A stretch of 64,000 nt of DNA from Labilithrix sp. GTDB lineage: Bacteria > Myxococcota_A > Polyangia > Polyangiales > Polyangiaceae. Position 1 is the first letter of the stretch, and each line of letters opens with the position of its first letter. Under the pieces are notes generated by a model, which did no database searches, was not told the origin of the DNA, and saw only the letters and a program-made list of their open reading frames with translations. This document shows, piece after piece, positions 56,015-64,000 of the stretch. The position numbers were made by a program, and so were the translations under genes. Location of the stretch: contig JAHBWE010000002.1 in NCBI GenBank assembly GCA_019637155.1, positions 372,001 through 436,000 of the forward strand, read 5' to 3'.

Positions 56015-56069
56015 CGAGCCGCTTCCGTAGCCCTATTTCGTCCGAGCGGCTAGCCCGACGAGCGGGCCG

Positions 56070-56903
56070 CTACTTCCGCGCGCCGGCGCCGGGGTTCGTG
56101 GTCTCGCCGTCGATCTCGTTCTTGCCGGCGTCGCCGTCGGCGTCCTCGATCTTGATGAGGACCGCGGTCACGTTGTCTTCGCCGCCGTGCTCGTTCGCGC
56201 GGGCGATGAGCTTCGTGCAGGCGTCGCGGATGTCCGGGTTCTGGACGATGATCTTCTCGATCTCGTCGTCCTCGACCATGCCGGAGAGGCCGTCGGAGCA
56301 GAGGACGTAGACGTCGCCGTTCTTCGGCTCGTCGTGCTGGAGGTCGACGACGACCTGGTCCTGCATCCCGAGCGCGCGCGTGATGACGTTCTTCGGGAGC
56401 TCGCTGCGCTGCTCCTCGGTGAGGTCCGGCATCGCGAGCAGGTAGTCGTTGATGAGGGAGTGGTCGCGCGTGAGCAGCTGGATGCGGCCGGCGCGGACGC
56501 GGTAGCACCGCGAGTCGCCCACGTGGCCGATGTACATGCGCTGCTTGCGCGGGCTGAACATCGCGCCGACGACGGTGGTGCCCATGCCGTGGTACTCGCG
56601 GCTCCGCGTCGAGCGCTCGAAGATCTGGCGGTTCGCGACGCGGATGCCGGTGAGGAGGCGGTTCTCCTCCTCCGACAGGTTCGTGTCGAAGTGGAAGGGC
56701 CACGTCACGTCGTCGTTGGCGGTGGACTTGAAGAACTCGCTGATCGTCTCCGTCGCGAGCTTGGACGCGACATCGCCTGCGCGATGACCGCCCATCCCGT
56801 CGGCGACGACGAAGAGGTCGTACTCCTTGAGCACGACGTACGAATCCTCATTGTGCTCTCGCTGGAGCCCAACGTCGCTCAACCCCGCTGCGATGGCGCG
56901 CAT
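56070..56903 (-). CDS. PP2C-family Ser/Thr protein phosphatase (Stp1-like)
   Basis: 277-residue soluble metal-dependent phosphatase that reverses Hanks-type kinase phosphorylation. Metal-binding motifs are NEDSYVV (Asp20), VADGMGGHRAGDVAS, VGDSRCYRVRAG, LCSDGLSGMV and DNVTAVLIK, all intact. A long insertion after VASKLATETISEFF (about 50-95) carries a segment with NLSEEENRLLTGIR. The C-terminal tail is short and charged. No kinase gene is adjacent. Eukaryote-like signalling of this kind is abundant in Myxococcota. Confidence 0.94.
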   Translation of the reverse strand: MRAIAAGLSDVGLQREHNEDSYVVLKEYDLFVVADGMGGHRAGDVASKLATETISEFFKSTANDDVTWPFHFDTNLSEEENRLLTGIRVANRQIFERSTRSREYHGMGTTVVGAMFSPRKQRMYIGHVGDSRCYRVRAGRIQLLTRDHSLINDYLLAMPDLTEEQRSELPKNVITRALGMQDQVVVDLQHDEPKNGDVYVLCSDGLSGMVEDDEIEKIIVQNPDIRDACTKLIARANEHGGEDNVTAVLIKIEDADGDAGKNEIDGETTNPGAGARK

Positions 56904-56962
56904 CAGACAGACTCCATCTTACCTACACCAGCACGGGGAGAGAAAGAACTGGATCGAGGAGG

Positions 56963-57520
56963 TCATACCTCCATGATATCCTTTTCTTTTTGGCCGATGA
57001 TCTGGTCGACGAGCTTCACCGAGTCGGCCACGGTCTCCTCCGCCTTCTTCTTCGAACGCTCGATCTCGTCCGTGCTCGCGGAGCCCTCGTCGTCGAGCGT
57101 CTTGAACATGTCGTTCGCTTCGTGACGCGCTTTTCGGATGGAGACCTTGCACTCCTCGCCGTACTTGCGCGCGATCTTCACGAACTCCTTGCGGCGCTCT
57201 TCCGTGAGCGGCGGGAGCGGGAGGCGGATGAGATCGCCGTCCGTCATCGGGTTGAGCCCGAGGTCGTTCTCGCGGAGCGCCTTCTCGACCGCCTTGATCG
57301 CGGTCTTGTCCCACGGCTTCACCGTGATGAGGCGCGGCTCCGGCACGTTGATGTGCGCCATCTGCGAGAGCGGGGTGATCGCGCCGTAGTAGTCGACCTT
57401 GATGCCGTCGAGCAGGTTGGCGTTCGCGCGGCCAGCGCGCAGCTTCCCGAGGTCGCGCTTCAAAGCTTCGTGCGCCTTGGCGATGGAAGCTCCGAGCTCC
57501 TTGTGAATGTCGTCCAGCAT
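56963..57520 (-). CDS. frr: ribosome recycling factor
   Basis: 185-residue RRF, which with EF-G splits post-termination ribosomes. Family segments: ALKRDLGKLRAGRANANLLDGIKVDYYGAITPL and DLIRLPLPPLTEERRKEFVK, with length equal to E. coli RRF (185). The ATG at 57520 is chosen because upstream in-frame sequence lies in the divergent gene region. The usual neighbours tsf and pyrH are not here; instead a PP2C phosphatase lies 59 bases downstream and an unknown protein is divergent 43 bases away. Confidence 0.97.
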   Translation of the reverse strand: MLDDIHKELGASIAKAHEALKRDLGKLRAGRANANLLDGIKVDYYGAITPLSQMAHINVPEPRLITVKPWDKTAIKAVEKALRENDLGLNPMTDGDLIRLPLPPLTEERRKEFVKIARKYGEECKVSIRKARHEANDMFKTLDDEGSASTDEIERSKKKAEETVADSVKLVDQIIGQKEKDIMEV

Positions 57521-57563
57521 CGCCGGCCACAGTAGAAGGAAGGGCCGTGCTAAGCAATGGGCC

Positions 57564-59270
57564 GTGAAGTGGGAGCGATGGCACGGCTTCGCCGCGGCGG
57601 GCGTCCTCCTCCTCGGCGGCGCGTACGCGCTCGGTCGCTGCGATCGCGACCGCGCGGCGGACACGGCCGACGCGGGGGCGCCGGCGGACGTCACCGCGCA
57701 GGCGCCGGCCGATCTCCTCGCCGAGCTCTACGTCGCCTCCCCGAACACGACGTGGACCAAGCTCCAGCGCGGCATCGGCGGCGCGCTCGGCATCTTGCCG
57801 GCGACGATGCCCGGAATGGTCGTCGCGGTGAGCGACCTCGACGCGCAGCTCTCGTCCGAGCTCGACGGCACCGCGCCGATCTACGGCGCGCTCGCGGGCG
57901 ACCCCGCCGATCCGGCGTGGGCCCTCGCGATGAAGCTCGTCGACGGACGTCGCGCGCGCGGCATCCTCGTCGACGGCGACACCTCGCGCTTCACGGGCAA
58001 GGACGCGCCGGGCATGACGATCCTCGTGCCGAAGCGCGTCGCCAGCGCGGGCGAGAAGACGCACGAGGTCGCGATCACCACGAACGGCTGGCTCCTCGTC
58101 GCGCGCAAGCCGGAGGACCTCGCGAGCCTCGGCGCGTGGGTCACGCGCGGGCTCACCGCGCGGCCGCCGCCGGCCGGCACCGCGGCCGCGATCGTCGACG
58201 TCCCCCGCGCCGCGCTCGCGACGTCGCTCGCGCCGAAGCTGAAGGCGCTGTGGGCGCGCGCGAAGGGATACCTCGCCGGCGCCGACGAGCGCATGCGCGC
58301 CGAGCGGGGGCGCGCGCCCGACTTCGGCGATCCGGCCGCGATCGTCGCCGCGATCGACGGGCTCGTCACGCAGCGCATCGACGTCGTCGGCGATCTCGAG
58401 AAGGCGCGCATCGCGATCGACGTCACCGACGACGCCGCGAGCATCGAGGCGACGCTGACCCCGCTGAAGGAAGGCGCCGCGCAGGCGTGGGTCGCGCGGA
58501 TGAAGACCGGCGACGCGACGCCCGCGCTCTCCTTGCCGGCGTCGTCCGCCGTCGCGCTGTCGATGCGTGACGACGAGGACACGCGCGCGGCGCAGGGCAA
58601 GTCGCTCTCCGGCGCGATCGCCGCCGCCCTCGGCGATCGGCTCAAGGACCGCGCGCCGATCGACGCGATGGTCGACGCGGCGACGAAGGCGCGGACCGAG
58701 TCGTTCGCGCTCGCGCTCGCGTGGGACGAGCCGAGCGGCCTCTTCTTGACCGCGCCGATCCGCGATCAGGCCTCGGCGAACCGCGCGTTCGGAGGCCTCG
58801 TCGATCTGGCGAAGGTCGATCCGTTCAAGGAGATGCTGCGCGTCGAGTCGGTGCGGAGCGGCAGCGAGGAGGTCCCCGGCGCGGGCAAGGCGACCGTCGC
58901 GACCTTCGCGCGCGCGGCGAAGCCGGACGCGGGCGCGAAGCCGCGCGACTCCGGCGTCGCGTGGGTCGCGGACGACAAGACGCTCACGGCGGCGCTCGGC
59001 CCGGAGCCGCTCGTGACGCTGAAGCTCGCCGCGAAGTCGGACAAGCGCCTCGCCGACGAGCCGACGCTCTCGCGCTTCGTCTCCGCGATCGGCGAGGGCG
59101 CGAGCACCGTCCTCGTCGCGCAGCCGCTCCGCTTCGATCCGAAGAAGGCGCACCTCCCCGCGGCTCCCGTCGCCGTCGCCGTCGGCAAGCGCGGGACCGA
59201 CGCGTTCGTGCGTATCGACGTGCCCGACCCGCTCCTGCGCGAGCTCGTCCGCATGCAGATGGGGTTCTGA
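57564..59270 (+). CDS. hypothetical membrane-anchored periplasmic protein
   Basis: 568 residues from GTG 57564; a start at 57507 would overlap frr. One N-terminal hydrophobic segment (HGFAAAGVLLLGGAYALG, about 7-24) followed by CDRDRAAD suggests an uncleaved anchor or an atypical lipoprotein. The long mature part alternates strands and helices with repeated Ala/Asp/Gly segments (LLAELYVASPNTTWTKLQRG, AWALAMKLVDGRR, TEVAI-like strands, TLTAALGPEPLVTLKLAAK). It resembles the large uncharacterised periplasmic proteins found next to frr or signalling genes in Polyangia. No family recognised. Confidence 0.75.
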   Translation: MKWERWHGFAAAGVLLLGGAYALGRCDRDRAADTADAGAPADVTAQAPADLLAELYVASPNTTWTKLQRGIGGALGILPATMPGMVVAVSDLDAQLSSELDGTAPIYGALAGDPADPAWALAMKLVDGRRARGILVDGDTSRFTGKDAPGMTILVPKRVASAGEKTHEVAITTNGWLLVARKPEDLASLGAWVTRGLTARPPPAGTAAAIVDVPRAALATSLAPKLKALWARAKGYLAGADERMRAERGRAPDFGDPAAIVAAIDGLVTQRIDVVGDLEKARIAIDVTDDAASIEATLTPLKEGAAQAWVARMKTGDATPALSLPASSAVALSMRDDEDTRAAQGKSLSGAIAAALGDRLKDRAPIDAMVDAATKARTESFALALAWDEPSGLFLTAPIRDQASANRAFGGLVDLAKVDPFKEMLRVESVRSGSEEVPGAGKATVATFARAAKPDAGAKPRDSGVAWVADDKTLTAALGPEPLVTLKLAAKSDKRLADEPTLSRFVSAIGEGASTVLVAQPLRFDPKKAHLPAAPVAVAVGKRGTDAFVRIDVPDPLLRELVRMQMGF

Positions 59271-59278
59271 TCCGCGCG

Positions 59279-59959
59279 TCACCTCGGCGTGCACAGGCCG
59301 AGGGCGATCGTGCGCTCGCTGCCCGCGAGGCGCGCGATGACGGCGACGCACGTGCCGGCGCCCGTGCAGTCCTCGTTCCGGGTGCACGCGCGCGGACCGG
59401 TGCACTGCGACTGGCAGCGCGACGACTTTAGTGCATGTATTGTGCATGCATCTTCCGCGGTGGGCACGGTCTGCACGCAGCAGGAGGAGATGTCTTCGTC
59501 GCCGCCGCAGTCGCTGGGAGAGTCGCATTCGATCGTCGTCGCGTCGACGCAGTTGAGGGCGGTCGCCTGCTTGCACTGCCAATCGATCGTGCTGCCCTCG
59601 TGCTCCTCTCCGCAGCAGATCGCCTCCGCATCGCAGGTCTCACCGTCCGGGCCGCACTGGATACCTCGGTCGTTGACGGGGAGCGGCGGAGGTTGGCAGA
59701 CGCTCGGCGCGTCGCCGCCCGCGTCCTTCGGGTCGCCGCCGCCGTCGCCGTCGCCGAGGAGGACGCAGAGCGAGTCGATGCAGCTCAGCGGCGCGTTGCA
59801 CGTCGCGTTCGGGTAGCAGGGGCCGCCGCGCTCGCCGGCGGCGGCGGCGGTCGCGTCGGGGGCGGTCGCGGGTGGAGCGTCGGTCTCGTAGTCGCGCGCG
59901 CACGCGAGCCACGCGAACGACGTGAGGGCGAAGGAGAGGGCGATGAGAGGATGGCGCAT
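59279..59959 (-). CDS. Cys-rich lipoprotein, last gene of the methyltransferase cluster
   Basis: 226-residue predicted lipoprotein; signal MRHPLIALSFALTSFAWLAC (Cys20). About 24 cysteines in a repeating pattern (CYPNATCNAPLSC, CDAEAICCGEE, CDSPSDCGGDED, CTRNEDCTGAGTCV), the last resembling Myxococcota Dickkopf-like disulfide modules. Linker is Ala/Thr/Asp-rich. It follows the next lipoprotein gene by 2 bases. Function unknown; likely a surface-exposed adhesive or scaffold protein by analogy. Confidence 0.8.
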   Translation of the reverse strand: MRHPLIALSFALTSFAWLACARDYETDAPPATAPDATAAAAGERGGPCYPNATCNAPLSCIDSLCVLLGDGDGGGDPKDAGGDAPSVCQPPPLPVNDRGIQCGPDGETCDAEAICCGEEHEGSTIDWQCKQATALNCVDATTIECDSPSDCGGDEDISSCCVQTVPTAEDACTIHALKSSRCQSQCTGPRACTRNEDCTGAGTCVAVIARLAGSERTIALGLCTPR

Positions 59960-59961
59960 GA

Positions 59962-60918
59962 TCAATCGCAGGTCGGCAGCGCGGGCTTCGCGCACTTGCC
60001 GTTCGTGCACGTGAGCCCGAACTCGCAGTCGCCGTCGGCCGCGACGCACGTCTGTCCCTCGGGCTTGTAGGGGACGCACTTCTTCGCGACGCACTTCGAG
60101 TGGACGCAGACGTCCTGCGCGAGCGTGTCGCAATCGTCGCCCACGTTCCGCCGCTGGCGCTCCACGCACTTCTTCGTCGAGAGGTTGCAGGCGAGCGGGG
60201 ACGCGCACTCGAAGATGCCCGGGCAGTCGCCGCCCTTCGGCAAGCCGGGCGCGCACGTGCCCGTGACGCAGCGGAGGCCGACGTCGCACGAGAGCGGGTC
60301 GTCGGCGCACGGCATGCCGGCGCCGATCCGGTCCTTGCACTTGTCGTCGATGCACGAGAGCTGCGGCTCGCAGAGCCTCGTCTCGTTGTCGCAAGCGCCG
60401 TCCCTGGCGACGGCGGGCACGCACTTCCCGCACTCGTCGCGGGTCGTCGTGCGCGCGCACGCGCCGCTCGCGCACTGGAGGAGGTTATGGCACGACGCCC
60501 CGGTGGCGAGCGTTCCGGGGAAGGTACACTCGGGGTACGACGGGAAGCCGTCGCACGTCAGGAGCGCGTCGAGCCGCGCGTGGCAGGCGTCGATCTGGGG
60601 CTGGGTCAGCTGGGCGATCCCGGGGAGCGTCTCTCGCCCCGCTTGCAGCTCCATCTGGAACCTCACGCACGCGGCCTCGTCGGCGTAGAAGGAGAGGGAG
60701 TCGGCGTTGCACCGGAAGTTGTACGCGCAGAGCGTGGCGAAGAGCGCGTCGTAGCGGACGGGCGCGGGAACGGAGCCCGACGACGACGCGCTCGACGACG
60801 TGCTCGAGGCGTCGCCGCCGGACGAGCTGGTGCTCGGGCCCTCGGTCGCGTACGGGGTCGAGCACGCGAGCCCGATCGCGATCGTCGCGGCGACGATGAC
60901 GACGAGCACGCGACGCAT
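59962..60918 (-). CDS. Dickkopf-like Cys-rich lipoprotein
   Basis: 318-residue predicted lipoprotein, lipobox GLAC (Cys19) and Ser-rich linker (TSSSGGDASSTSSS). The N-terminal globular part (about 55-130) has DALFATLCAYNFRCNA and QIDACHARLDALLTC. From about residue 140 a series of Cys-knot modules follows: CASGACARTT, CKDRIGAGMPCADDPLSCDVGLRC, CVHSKCVAKKC, CEFGLTCTNGKC. This layout is typical of the large secreted Dickkopf-like families of Myxococcota. It is paired with the downstream Cys-rich lipoprotein. Confidence 0.82.
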   Translation of the reverse strand: MRRVLVVIVAATIAIGLACSTPYATEGPSTSSSGGDASSTSSSASSSGSVPAPVRYDALFATLCAYNFRCNADSLSFYADEAACVRFQMELQAGRETLPGIAQLTQPQIDACHARLDALLTCDGFPSYPECTFPGTLATGASCHNLLQCASGACARTTTRDECGKCVPAVARDGACDNETRLCEPQLSCIDDKCKDRIGAGMPCADDPLSCDVGLRCVTGTCAPGLPKGGDCPGIFECASPLACNLSTKKCVERQRRNVGDDCDTLAQDVCVHSKCVAKKCVPYKPEGQTCVAADGDCEFGLTCTNGKCAKPALPTCD

Positions 60919-60927
60919 CCACGGAGA

Positions 60928-61494
60928 CTAGCGCAACGTGAGCACGACGAGCCCGTCGTTCCACGCGCGAACGAGGGCCTTCGCGAGCGCGGCAGCGTCG
61001 CTCGCGCTCGCGCTCGCACGATGGCGGGCCCGCGCTTCACGCAGGAGCTCCTTGCCGCGAATGGGCGCCCGGACGCCGCGCTCGGCGAGGACGCACATCG
61101 CAGCGCCAACGATCGGGCTCGCGGCGTCGCGCTGGGCGAGGACGCTCGCGGCGGCGGGGACGACCGGGCTCGCGGCGTCGCGTTGGGCGAGGTCTGCGTG
61201 CAGGGCGACGTCCAGATCGAGCGCGGCGGCGTCGCGGACCTTGCGTACGGCGGCGCGCTCGCCGCGGACGAAGAGGAGCTCGCGCGGCCGACCGCGCGCG
61301 ACGAGGGCGAGGACCGCGCGATCGACGACGTCCTTCGGGAGCGCGACGCGGCCGATCGGGAGGTCGGGCTCGATCAGGCCATAGCCCTCCCGCTCGGCTT
61401 CGGCGACCGCAGCGCGCAGCTCGGGCGGCGACGCGACGACGACAGCGCGCCTCTCCGCCTTCGCGAGCCCGCACAGATGCGCGACGACGCTCAC
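60928..61494 (-). CDS. hypothetical protein with internal repeat
   Basis: 188-residue protein from GTG 61494, with a GTGA junction to a tiny upstream frame. Mostly alpha/beta-like N-terminal half (VVASPPELRAAVAEAEREG, IGRVALPKDVVDRAVLALVA, ELLFVRGERAAVRKV) and an Ala-rich C-terminal half containing two copies of LAQRDAASP 17 residues apart. No signal peptide or membrane segment. I do not recognise a family. The compact operon context supports a real gene; the repeat-rich composition leaves some doubt. Confidence 0.5.
   Translation of the reverse strand: MSVVAHLCGLAKAERRAVVVASPPELRAAVAEAEREGYGLIEPDLPIGRVALPKDVVDRAVLALVARGRPRELLFVRGERAAVRKVRDAAALDLDVALHADLAQRDAASPVVPAAASVLAQRDAASPIVGAAMCVLAERGVRAPIRGKELLREARARHRASASASDAAALAKALVRAWNDGLVVLTLR
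61114..61192. repeat. 51-bp spaced direct repeat in the hypothetical gene
   Basis: A 28-base segment beginning CGGGCTCGCGGCGTCGCG and ending TGGGCGAGG occurs at 61114 and again at 61165 with one change; period 51 equals 17 codons. Confidence 0.85.
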
Positions 61495-61577
61495 ACCGCG
61501 CCTCTGCGGCTCACGCCTTGCAGCTGCCGCGTCGCCGTCGCTCCGCCGCTTCGCGTCGCCGTGGCTTTGCGGCTCAT
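61491..61577 (-). CDS. possible 28-codon coupling peptide
   Basis: A small open frame starting at ATG 61577 overlaps the methyltransferase stop as ATGA, and its own TGA overlaps the next GTG start as GTGA. The peptide is basic and Ala/Thr/Arg-rich (MSRKATATRSGG). It may serve only to carry ribosomes across the 80-base gap, or may be chance in GC-rich DNA. Confidence 0.3.
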   Translation of the reverse strand: MSRKATATRSGGATATRQLQGVSRRGAV

Positions 61578-62878
61578 TTTGTGGCTCCGAGGAAGAGGTG
61601 GCGGCGGAAGCGGGTGTGGGTCTCGGTGTCGAAGGTGGCGTCGCGGACCATCGTGAGCTCGGCGGGGGAGACGCGGAAGGAGCGGTGGATCGCGTTCGTG
61701 AGCACGTGCTGGCCGCGTCGTGCGCGTGCGCGGACGTGGGGCGCGACCTCGGGGCCGAGCACGGGCGGCTCGCTGCGTAGCGTGAACACCCCCGCGCGGA
61801 AGCCCTCGAGCAGCGCGGCCGCGAGCTCGGGATCGTCCTCCGTGAGCTCGCGCACGCACACGAAGCCGGGTGCGTGTCGCGTCGCGCGCTCGAGCCCCGA
61901 GCCGCGCGGCGGCCTCACGAGCGCGCCGGTCGACGTCCTGAACGCATCGCCCGCGGGCGCGAAGTCGGCCCAGAGCCAGAGATCGTTCACGCGCTCGAGG
62001 ACGACGCCGCGATCCGCGCCGCCGTCGTCGCGTACGAGGAGCACCTGCAAGAAGGGCAGCTCGCTCTCGGCCATGAACGCGCGCAACGAACCGAGCGCCG
62101 AGGCGGTGAAGGGCGCCTGCAGCGGCGTCTCGCCGAGCACCCGCAGGTCGTGCGCCGCCACCTCGCGCTGCAGCTCCTCGACGCCGACCGGGCGATTGTA
62201 TTCTGCAAGCAAGTCGTGGAAGACGTAGCGCGAGAACGGTGCCTCCGGCGGCGTCGCGGCCTCGACGTGCGCGAGGTAGCTCGCCGCCGCGGCGGCGAGG
62301 CGGCCGAGGTAGCCGGGCGCGCCCTCCCCGCCGGTCGCGATCTCCGCGATCGCCGCGAGCGCGCCGCGCACGCGCGCCTCCGGATCGGTCACGTCGCGCA
62401 CGCGATCGAGCGCGAGCTCCCGCAGCGCGCGGCGGTAGTCCCACCCCGGCAGCGCGTTCATGCTGAGGAAGGCGACGCCGTGTGGCGCGAGCGAGCGCCG
62501 TGTCAGCGCGAGGAGCGCGGCTTGCACCGGCGGCGGCACCCACGAGTAGAGGCCGTGCGCGACGACGTAGTCAAATTCGCCTAAATCATGATTTTTCATG
62601 ATGTCGCCGGCGAAGAGGCGCACGTTCGGCGGCGCCACCGCCTTGCCGGCCTCGATCGCCGCGGCGGCGAGGTCGAACCCGACGAAGGTGGCCTCCGGTA
62701 GGTAGGTCGCGGCGGCGATGAGGTTCTCTCCGTCGCCGCAGCCGATCTCGAGGACGCGCGCGCGTCGCGCGGGCGCGGGGTCCTGCCCGTGGAGCCGCGC
62801 GATCGTCGCCATCGCGACGGGATGCGCCTCGGAGCACGCCTCCGTGTCGTACGGGACGTCGTCGTACGCGAACGCCAC
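61574..62878 (-). CDS. class I SAM methyltransferase with methyltransferase regulatory domain
   Basis: 434 residues. The Rossmann methyltransferase motif I is VLEIGCGDGENLIAAA near residue 42, with FVGFDLAAAAIEAG, FAGDIMK and EFDYVVAHGLYSWVPP as later motifs. From about residue 200 the PF10119-type regulatory region begins (SRYVFHDLLAEYNRPVGVEELQREV), then a C-terminal part (LFLGATK). These proteins are frequent in Myxococcota and their acceptor is unknown. It starts 14 bases after the barrel gene stop, so it belongs to the same minus-strand operon. Confidence 0.9.
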   Translation of the reverse strand: MAFAYDDVPYDTEACSEAHPVAMATIARLHGQDPAPARRARVLEIGCGDGENLIAAATYLPEATFVGFDLAAAAIEAGKAVAPPNVRLFAGDIMKNHDLGEFDYVVAHGLYSWVPPPVQAALLALTRRSLAPHGVAFLSMNALPGWDYRRALRELALDRVRDVTDPEARVRGALAAIAEIATGGEGAPGYLGRLAAAAASYLAHVEAATPPEAPFSRYVFHDLLAEYNRPVGVEELQREVAAHDLRVLGETPLQAPFTASALGSLRAFMAESELPFLQVLLVRDDGGADRGVVLERVNDLWLWADFAPAGDAFRTSTGALVRPPRGSGLERATRHAPGFVCVRELTEDDPELAAALLEGFRAGVFTLRSEPPVLGPEVAPHVRARARRGQHVLTNAIHRSFRVSPAELTMVRDATFDTETHTRFRRHLFLGATK

Positions 62879-62892
62879 CCCGTCACGTTACC

Positions 62893-63834
62893 TCAGAAGC
62901 CGTAGCCGAGGCTCCCGCCGATGGAGGGCCCGCCCGCCGCGAACGAGCGCGCTTGGTAGCCCGCGCGAACCCCGGCGAAGAAGCCGCGCCCGAACGCGAA
63001 GCGCGCGTCGCCGAGCAGGCGGACGCCGACGTCCTCGGCGTGCGGCATGTTCGTGACCTCGACCGTGGGCGCGACCGTGAGCCAGCGGTTCGCGACGAGG
63101 TCGAGGCGCGTGTAGCCGCGCACCCCGAACACCTGCACCGCCTCGAAGCCGAGGGTGAGGTTCGAGCCGTACGCGTCGCCGAGGATGATCGCGCCGCCGC
63201 CGCCGTTCGAGAAGCCGACCTCGGTGACGCTGACGAGGAGCTCGCCCTCGACGTGGAGGACATCGGCGAAGCGGACGCGGAGGCGCGGCGCGCCGTAGTT
63301 GAGGCCGACCTGCCGCTCGTCGCGCCCGGTCTGGCCGCGCACGACGCCGGCGCGCATGCCGAACTCGGAGACGAAGCCGAGCATGCGATACGTGTAGCTC
63401 CCCTCCGTCCGCCAGAAGCTGTCGCGCGCGCGATCGAAGGAGGCGTATTCGCCGGAGCCGAGGACGACGGAGCGGCGGCCCTCGAGGCGGGCGAGGAGCG
63501 TGCCCTCGCGCGCGTCCTCCGCCGAGTCGAGGACGGTCACGCGGTGGGGCTCCGCGCGCGTCGCGAAGACGGGGACGCGCGCGCCGTCGGTCGTCTCGAC
63601 CTCGATCGCGTACGAGACGAGCGGCGCGTGGACCGCGAGCGCGGGGACGATCGCGACGTAGGGGCGCTCGGGATCGGAGGAGCGCGCGAGCTCGACCTCG
63701 CCCGCCGCCTTCTCTCCTTTGTAGACGACGAGCGCGCGCTTGATCTGGTCGGCGCGCTCGATCGAGACGCCGATCGTGATGTCGTGGCCTTCCTGCGCGA
63801 CGACGAGCGGCGCGTGATGGATCGCGGTCACCAT
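62893..63834 (-). CDS. outer-membrane beta-barrel-like protein (paralogue 2)
   Basis: 313 residues. The first 120 residues form an Ig-like, strand-rich region (ITIGVSIERADQIKRALVVYKG, VSYAIEVETTDGARVPVFA) without a clear signal peptide, then RARDSFWRTEGSYTYRMLG begins a set of amphipathic strands ending GGPSIGGSLGYGF with a terminal Phe, typical of outer-membrane barrels. The ending VTNMPHAEDVGV...RAGYQARSF aligns with the partial upstream gene (VTNQPAG...RASYQGRT), so these are tandem paralogues. A 7-base overlap links the two. Absence of a signal peptide suggests a longer start or a fused arrangement. Confidence 0.7.
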   Translation of the reverse strand: MVTAIHHAPLVVAQEGHDITIGVSIERADQIKRALVVYKGEKAAGEVELARSSDPERPYVAIVPALAVHAPLVSYAIEVETTDGARVPVFATRAEPHRVTVLDSAEDAREGTLLARLEGRRSVVLGSGEYASFDRARDSFWRTEGSYTYRMLGFVSEFGMRAGVVRGQTGRDERQVGLNYGAPRLRVRFADVLHVEGELLVSVTEVGFSNGGGGAIILGDAYGSNLTLGFEAVQVFGVRGYTRLDLVANRWLTVAPTVEVTNMPHAEDVGVRLLGDARFAFGRGFFAGVRAGYQARSFAAGGPSIGGSLGYGF

Positions 63835-64000
63835 TGGTAGCTCACTCCTGCGCCGGCGCCGGGCCCGGCGTGGTTGATCGTTCGACCCTGGTACGAGGCG
63901 CGCGCGGAGAGCGCGAGGTCGGGGACGATCTCCCAGCCGACCTGCGCGATCGCGCGCGCGCCGATGTCGCCGCCGACGCCGGCGGGTTGGTTCGTCACCT
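63828..64000 (-). CDS. outer-membrane beta-barrel protein (paralogue 1), 5' part beyond window end
   Basis: The last 57 codons of a gene running in from the right edge. The visible peptide has alternating strands (IAQVGWEIVPDLALSARASY, INHAGPGAGAGVSYQW) and ends in Trp after Tyr-Gln, a barrel-type terminus. It resembles the end of the following gene in pattern VTN-x-P, RA-x-YQ-x-R and a Gly-rich last turn. Its TGA at 63828-63830 overlaps the ATG of the following gene. Start not in the window. Confidence 0.6.
   Translation of the reverse strand, partial: VTNQPAGVGGDIGARAIAQVGWEIVPDLALSARASYQGRTINHAGPGAGAGVSYQW

Overview
The window is very GC-rich DNA with the profile of a Myxococcota genome (Polyangia/Labilithrix-like). 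Supporting signs are many lipoproteins with Ser/Thr-rich or Asp/Ala-rich linkers after the lipobox, a Roadblock/MglB-like protein, a methyltransferase with a regulatory domain, an eukaryote-like SNF2 ATPase, PP2C and caspase-like proteins, and GTG starts that overlap the previous stop by 4 nt. The phylum call is inference from gene content and composition; no rRNA or other marker gene is present. I saw no tRNA, rRNA, CRISPR array or intact insertion sequence.

Layout: 1-5.4 kb holds the end of a SNF2 ATPase, small lipoproteins, an SGNH hydrolase, a GspC-like lipoprotein and a Roadblock protein. 5.1-12.5 kb is a divalent-metal efflux operon on the minus strand (TolC-like channel, adaptor, CzcA-type RND pump, CDF exporter) preceded by a 28/41-bp minisatellite. 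13-18 kb has an MCE (MlaD-like) protein, a SEC-C protein with a ParE-like tail and a MATE exporter. 18-27 kb has a DUF362/polyferredoxin pair, a lipoprotein, a second RND pump with adaptor, and a Rpn-family nuclease. 28.1-32.1 kb is a Fur-box-preceded haem-uptake-like operon (TonB-dependent receptor and two HmuY-like lipoproteins). 32.1-35.4 kb is a lipoprotein with a beta-propeller and a caspase-like domain.

35.5-42.7 kb is a minus-strand envelope operon of six genes: PstS-like binding protein, small lipoprotein, OprP/O-like porin, YfaP-like lipoprotein, a receptor carrying its own TonB C-terminal domain, and a further lipoprotein. It diverges from a large-subunit catalase across an intergenic region with nested palindromes. 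44.9-48.4 kb has two tandem zinc-ribbon membrane peptides divergent from a radical SAM/SPASM enzyme, a DUF4136-like lipoprotein and a PAP2 phosphatase. 48.5-51.8 kb is a hemE-hemH-hemG operon in which hemG seems to start at CTG. 51.8-54 kb has an acyl-CoA mutase large subunit with isobutyryl-CoA-mutase-type substrate residues. 54-64 kb has an MFS transporter, DedA protein, PP2C phosphatase, ribosome recycling factor, Cys-rich lipoproteins, a methyltransferase and two tandem outer-membrane barrel proteins, the last cut by the window end.

Recurrent themes are metal and haem handling (metal efflux, Fur-type haem uptake, haem synthesis, catalase) and outer-membrane transport. Genes in operons are tightly chained by ATGA, GTGA or TGATG overlaps, which I used to choose several starts. 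The long open frames opposite real genes are by-products of the base composition and were left out.
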